Positions 27,388 through 27,441 of a stretch of 27,441 nt of DNA are shown piece by piece; position 1 is the first letter of the stretch, and each line of letters begins with the position of its first letter. The notes under the pieces are model-generated. The model had not been told where the DNA came from. It saw nothing but the letters and a program-made list of their open reading frames with translations, and did not search any database. Origin of the DNA: CAYQJC01 sp964417825. GTDB lineage: Bacteria; Patescibacteriota; Minisyncoccia; Minisyncoccales; CG1-02-41-26. The stretch lies in NCBI GenBank assembly GCA_964417825.1, contig CAYQJC010000004.1, positions 1 through 27,441 on the forward strand. Direction: 5' to 3'. The position numbers and the translations under genes were made by a program.

Positions 27388-27441
27388 ATTCTCGCATTTC
27401 CATTTGGGCTTTTAACTGTCTCCAGGTATCCAAAACTACGC
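27374..27441 (-). CDS. secY: Preprotein translocase subunit SecY, 3' end only
   Basis: The last 21 codons are visible: VVLDTWRQLKAQMEMREYEK then F and TAA (27376-27374). The VVLDT..QL.AQ...R.Y pattern is the C-terminal cytoplasmic tail of SecY after its tenth membrane helix. The position before adk-map is the standard spc-operon order. The rest lies beyond the window. Confidence 0.85.
   Translation of the reverse strand, partial: VVLDTWRQLKAQMEMREYEKF

Overview
The window is AT-rich bacterial chromosome that looks like Candidate Phyla Radiation / Patescibacteria DNA, most likely Parcubacteria-like. The reasons are compact core proteins (a 115-aa L13, a ProRS without its editing insertion, an AlaRS that stops after its editing domain), a gene pair encoding an FtsA/PilM-like ATPase and a 'baseplate J-like' membrane protein of the kind I recall from these genomes, four-Cys forms of S4 and L36, and few Shine-Dalgarno (SD) sequences. 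The genetic code is standard: TGA is used as stop (for example adk, proS and the 76-aa gene). Nearly everything is on the minus strand; one gene (11290-12621) is on the plus strand. The lineage is inferred from gene content, not from a phylogeny.

Read in transcription order (right to left), the first block is the spc/alpha ribosomal region: the secY 3' end, adk, map, then after an insert infA, rpmJ, rpsM, rpsK, rpsD, rpoA, rplQ, rplM, rpsI. Between map and infA, which are commonly adjacent, lie eight unrelated same-strand genes: a 63-aa orphan with its own promoter, SD and terminator, a family 2 glycosyltransferase, a GalT-like nucleotidyltransferase, tpiA, a YkuK-like RNase H-fold protein, alaS, the FtsA/PilM-like ATPase and the baseplate-J-like protein. 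After rpsI come a solitary Cas4/AddB-like Fe-S PD-(D/E)XK nuclease and, convergent to it, a PEGA-domain membrane protein.

The second block (about 11.1 kb down to 1.3 kb) is murA, mreB, holB-like, frr, rseP, proS, a second mreB, gatC, gatA and a small membrane protein: cell wall and shape, envelope proteolysis, ribosome recycling and aminoacylation. MurA has Asp at the catalytic Cys115 position. The left end is a tRNA cluster, tRNA-fMet, tRNA-Met and tRNA-Asp, with a four-helix-bundle (S23/IVP family) gene lodged between the first two, followed by a terminator, a 76-aa orphan and the start of another unknown gene.

The most unusual signal is a pervasive family of degenerate tandem repeats with period 7 or 8. 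They fill many intergenic spacers, usually as two inverted arms that could fold into one long hairpin per spacer, and similar 28-32 nt arrays lie inside the coding sequences of gatA (twice), alaS, tpiA and possibly rseP, always in loop-like, poorly conserved protein segments. The four-helix-bundle gene is bounded from start codon to stop codon by inverted arms of the same octamer family, so it resembles an rRNA-type intervening sequence inserted in a tRNA transcription unit. A separate perfect palindrome with 12-bp arms sits inside map. Several promoters place the -10 box 4-15 nt from the start codon, which suggests leaderless or very short-leader mRNAs, while three small unknown genes carry strong SD sequences.
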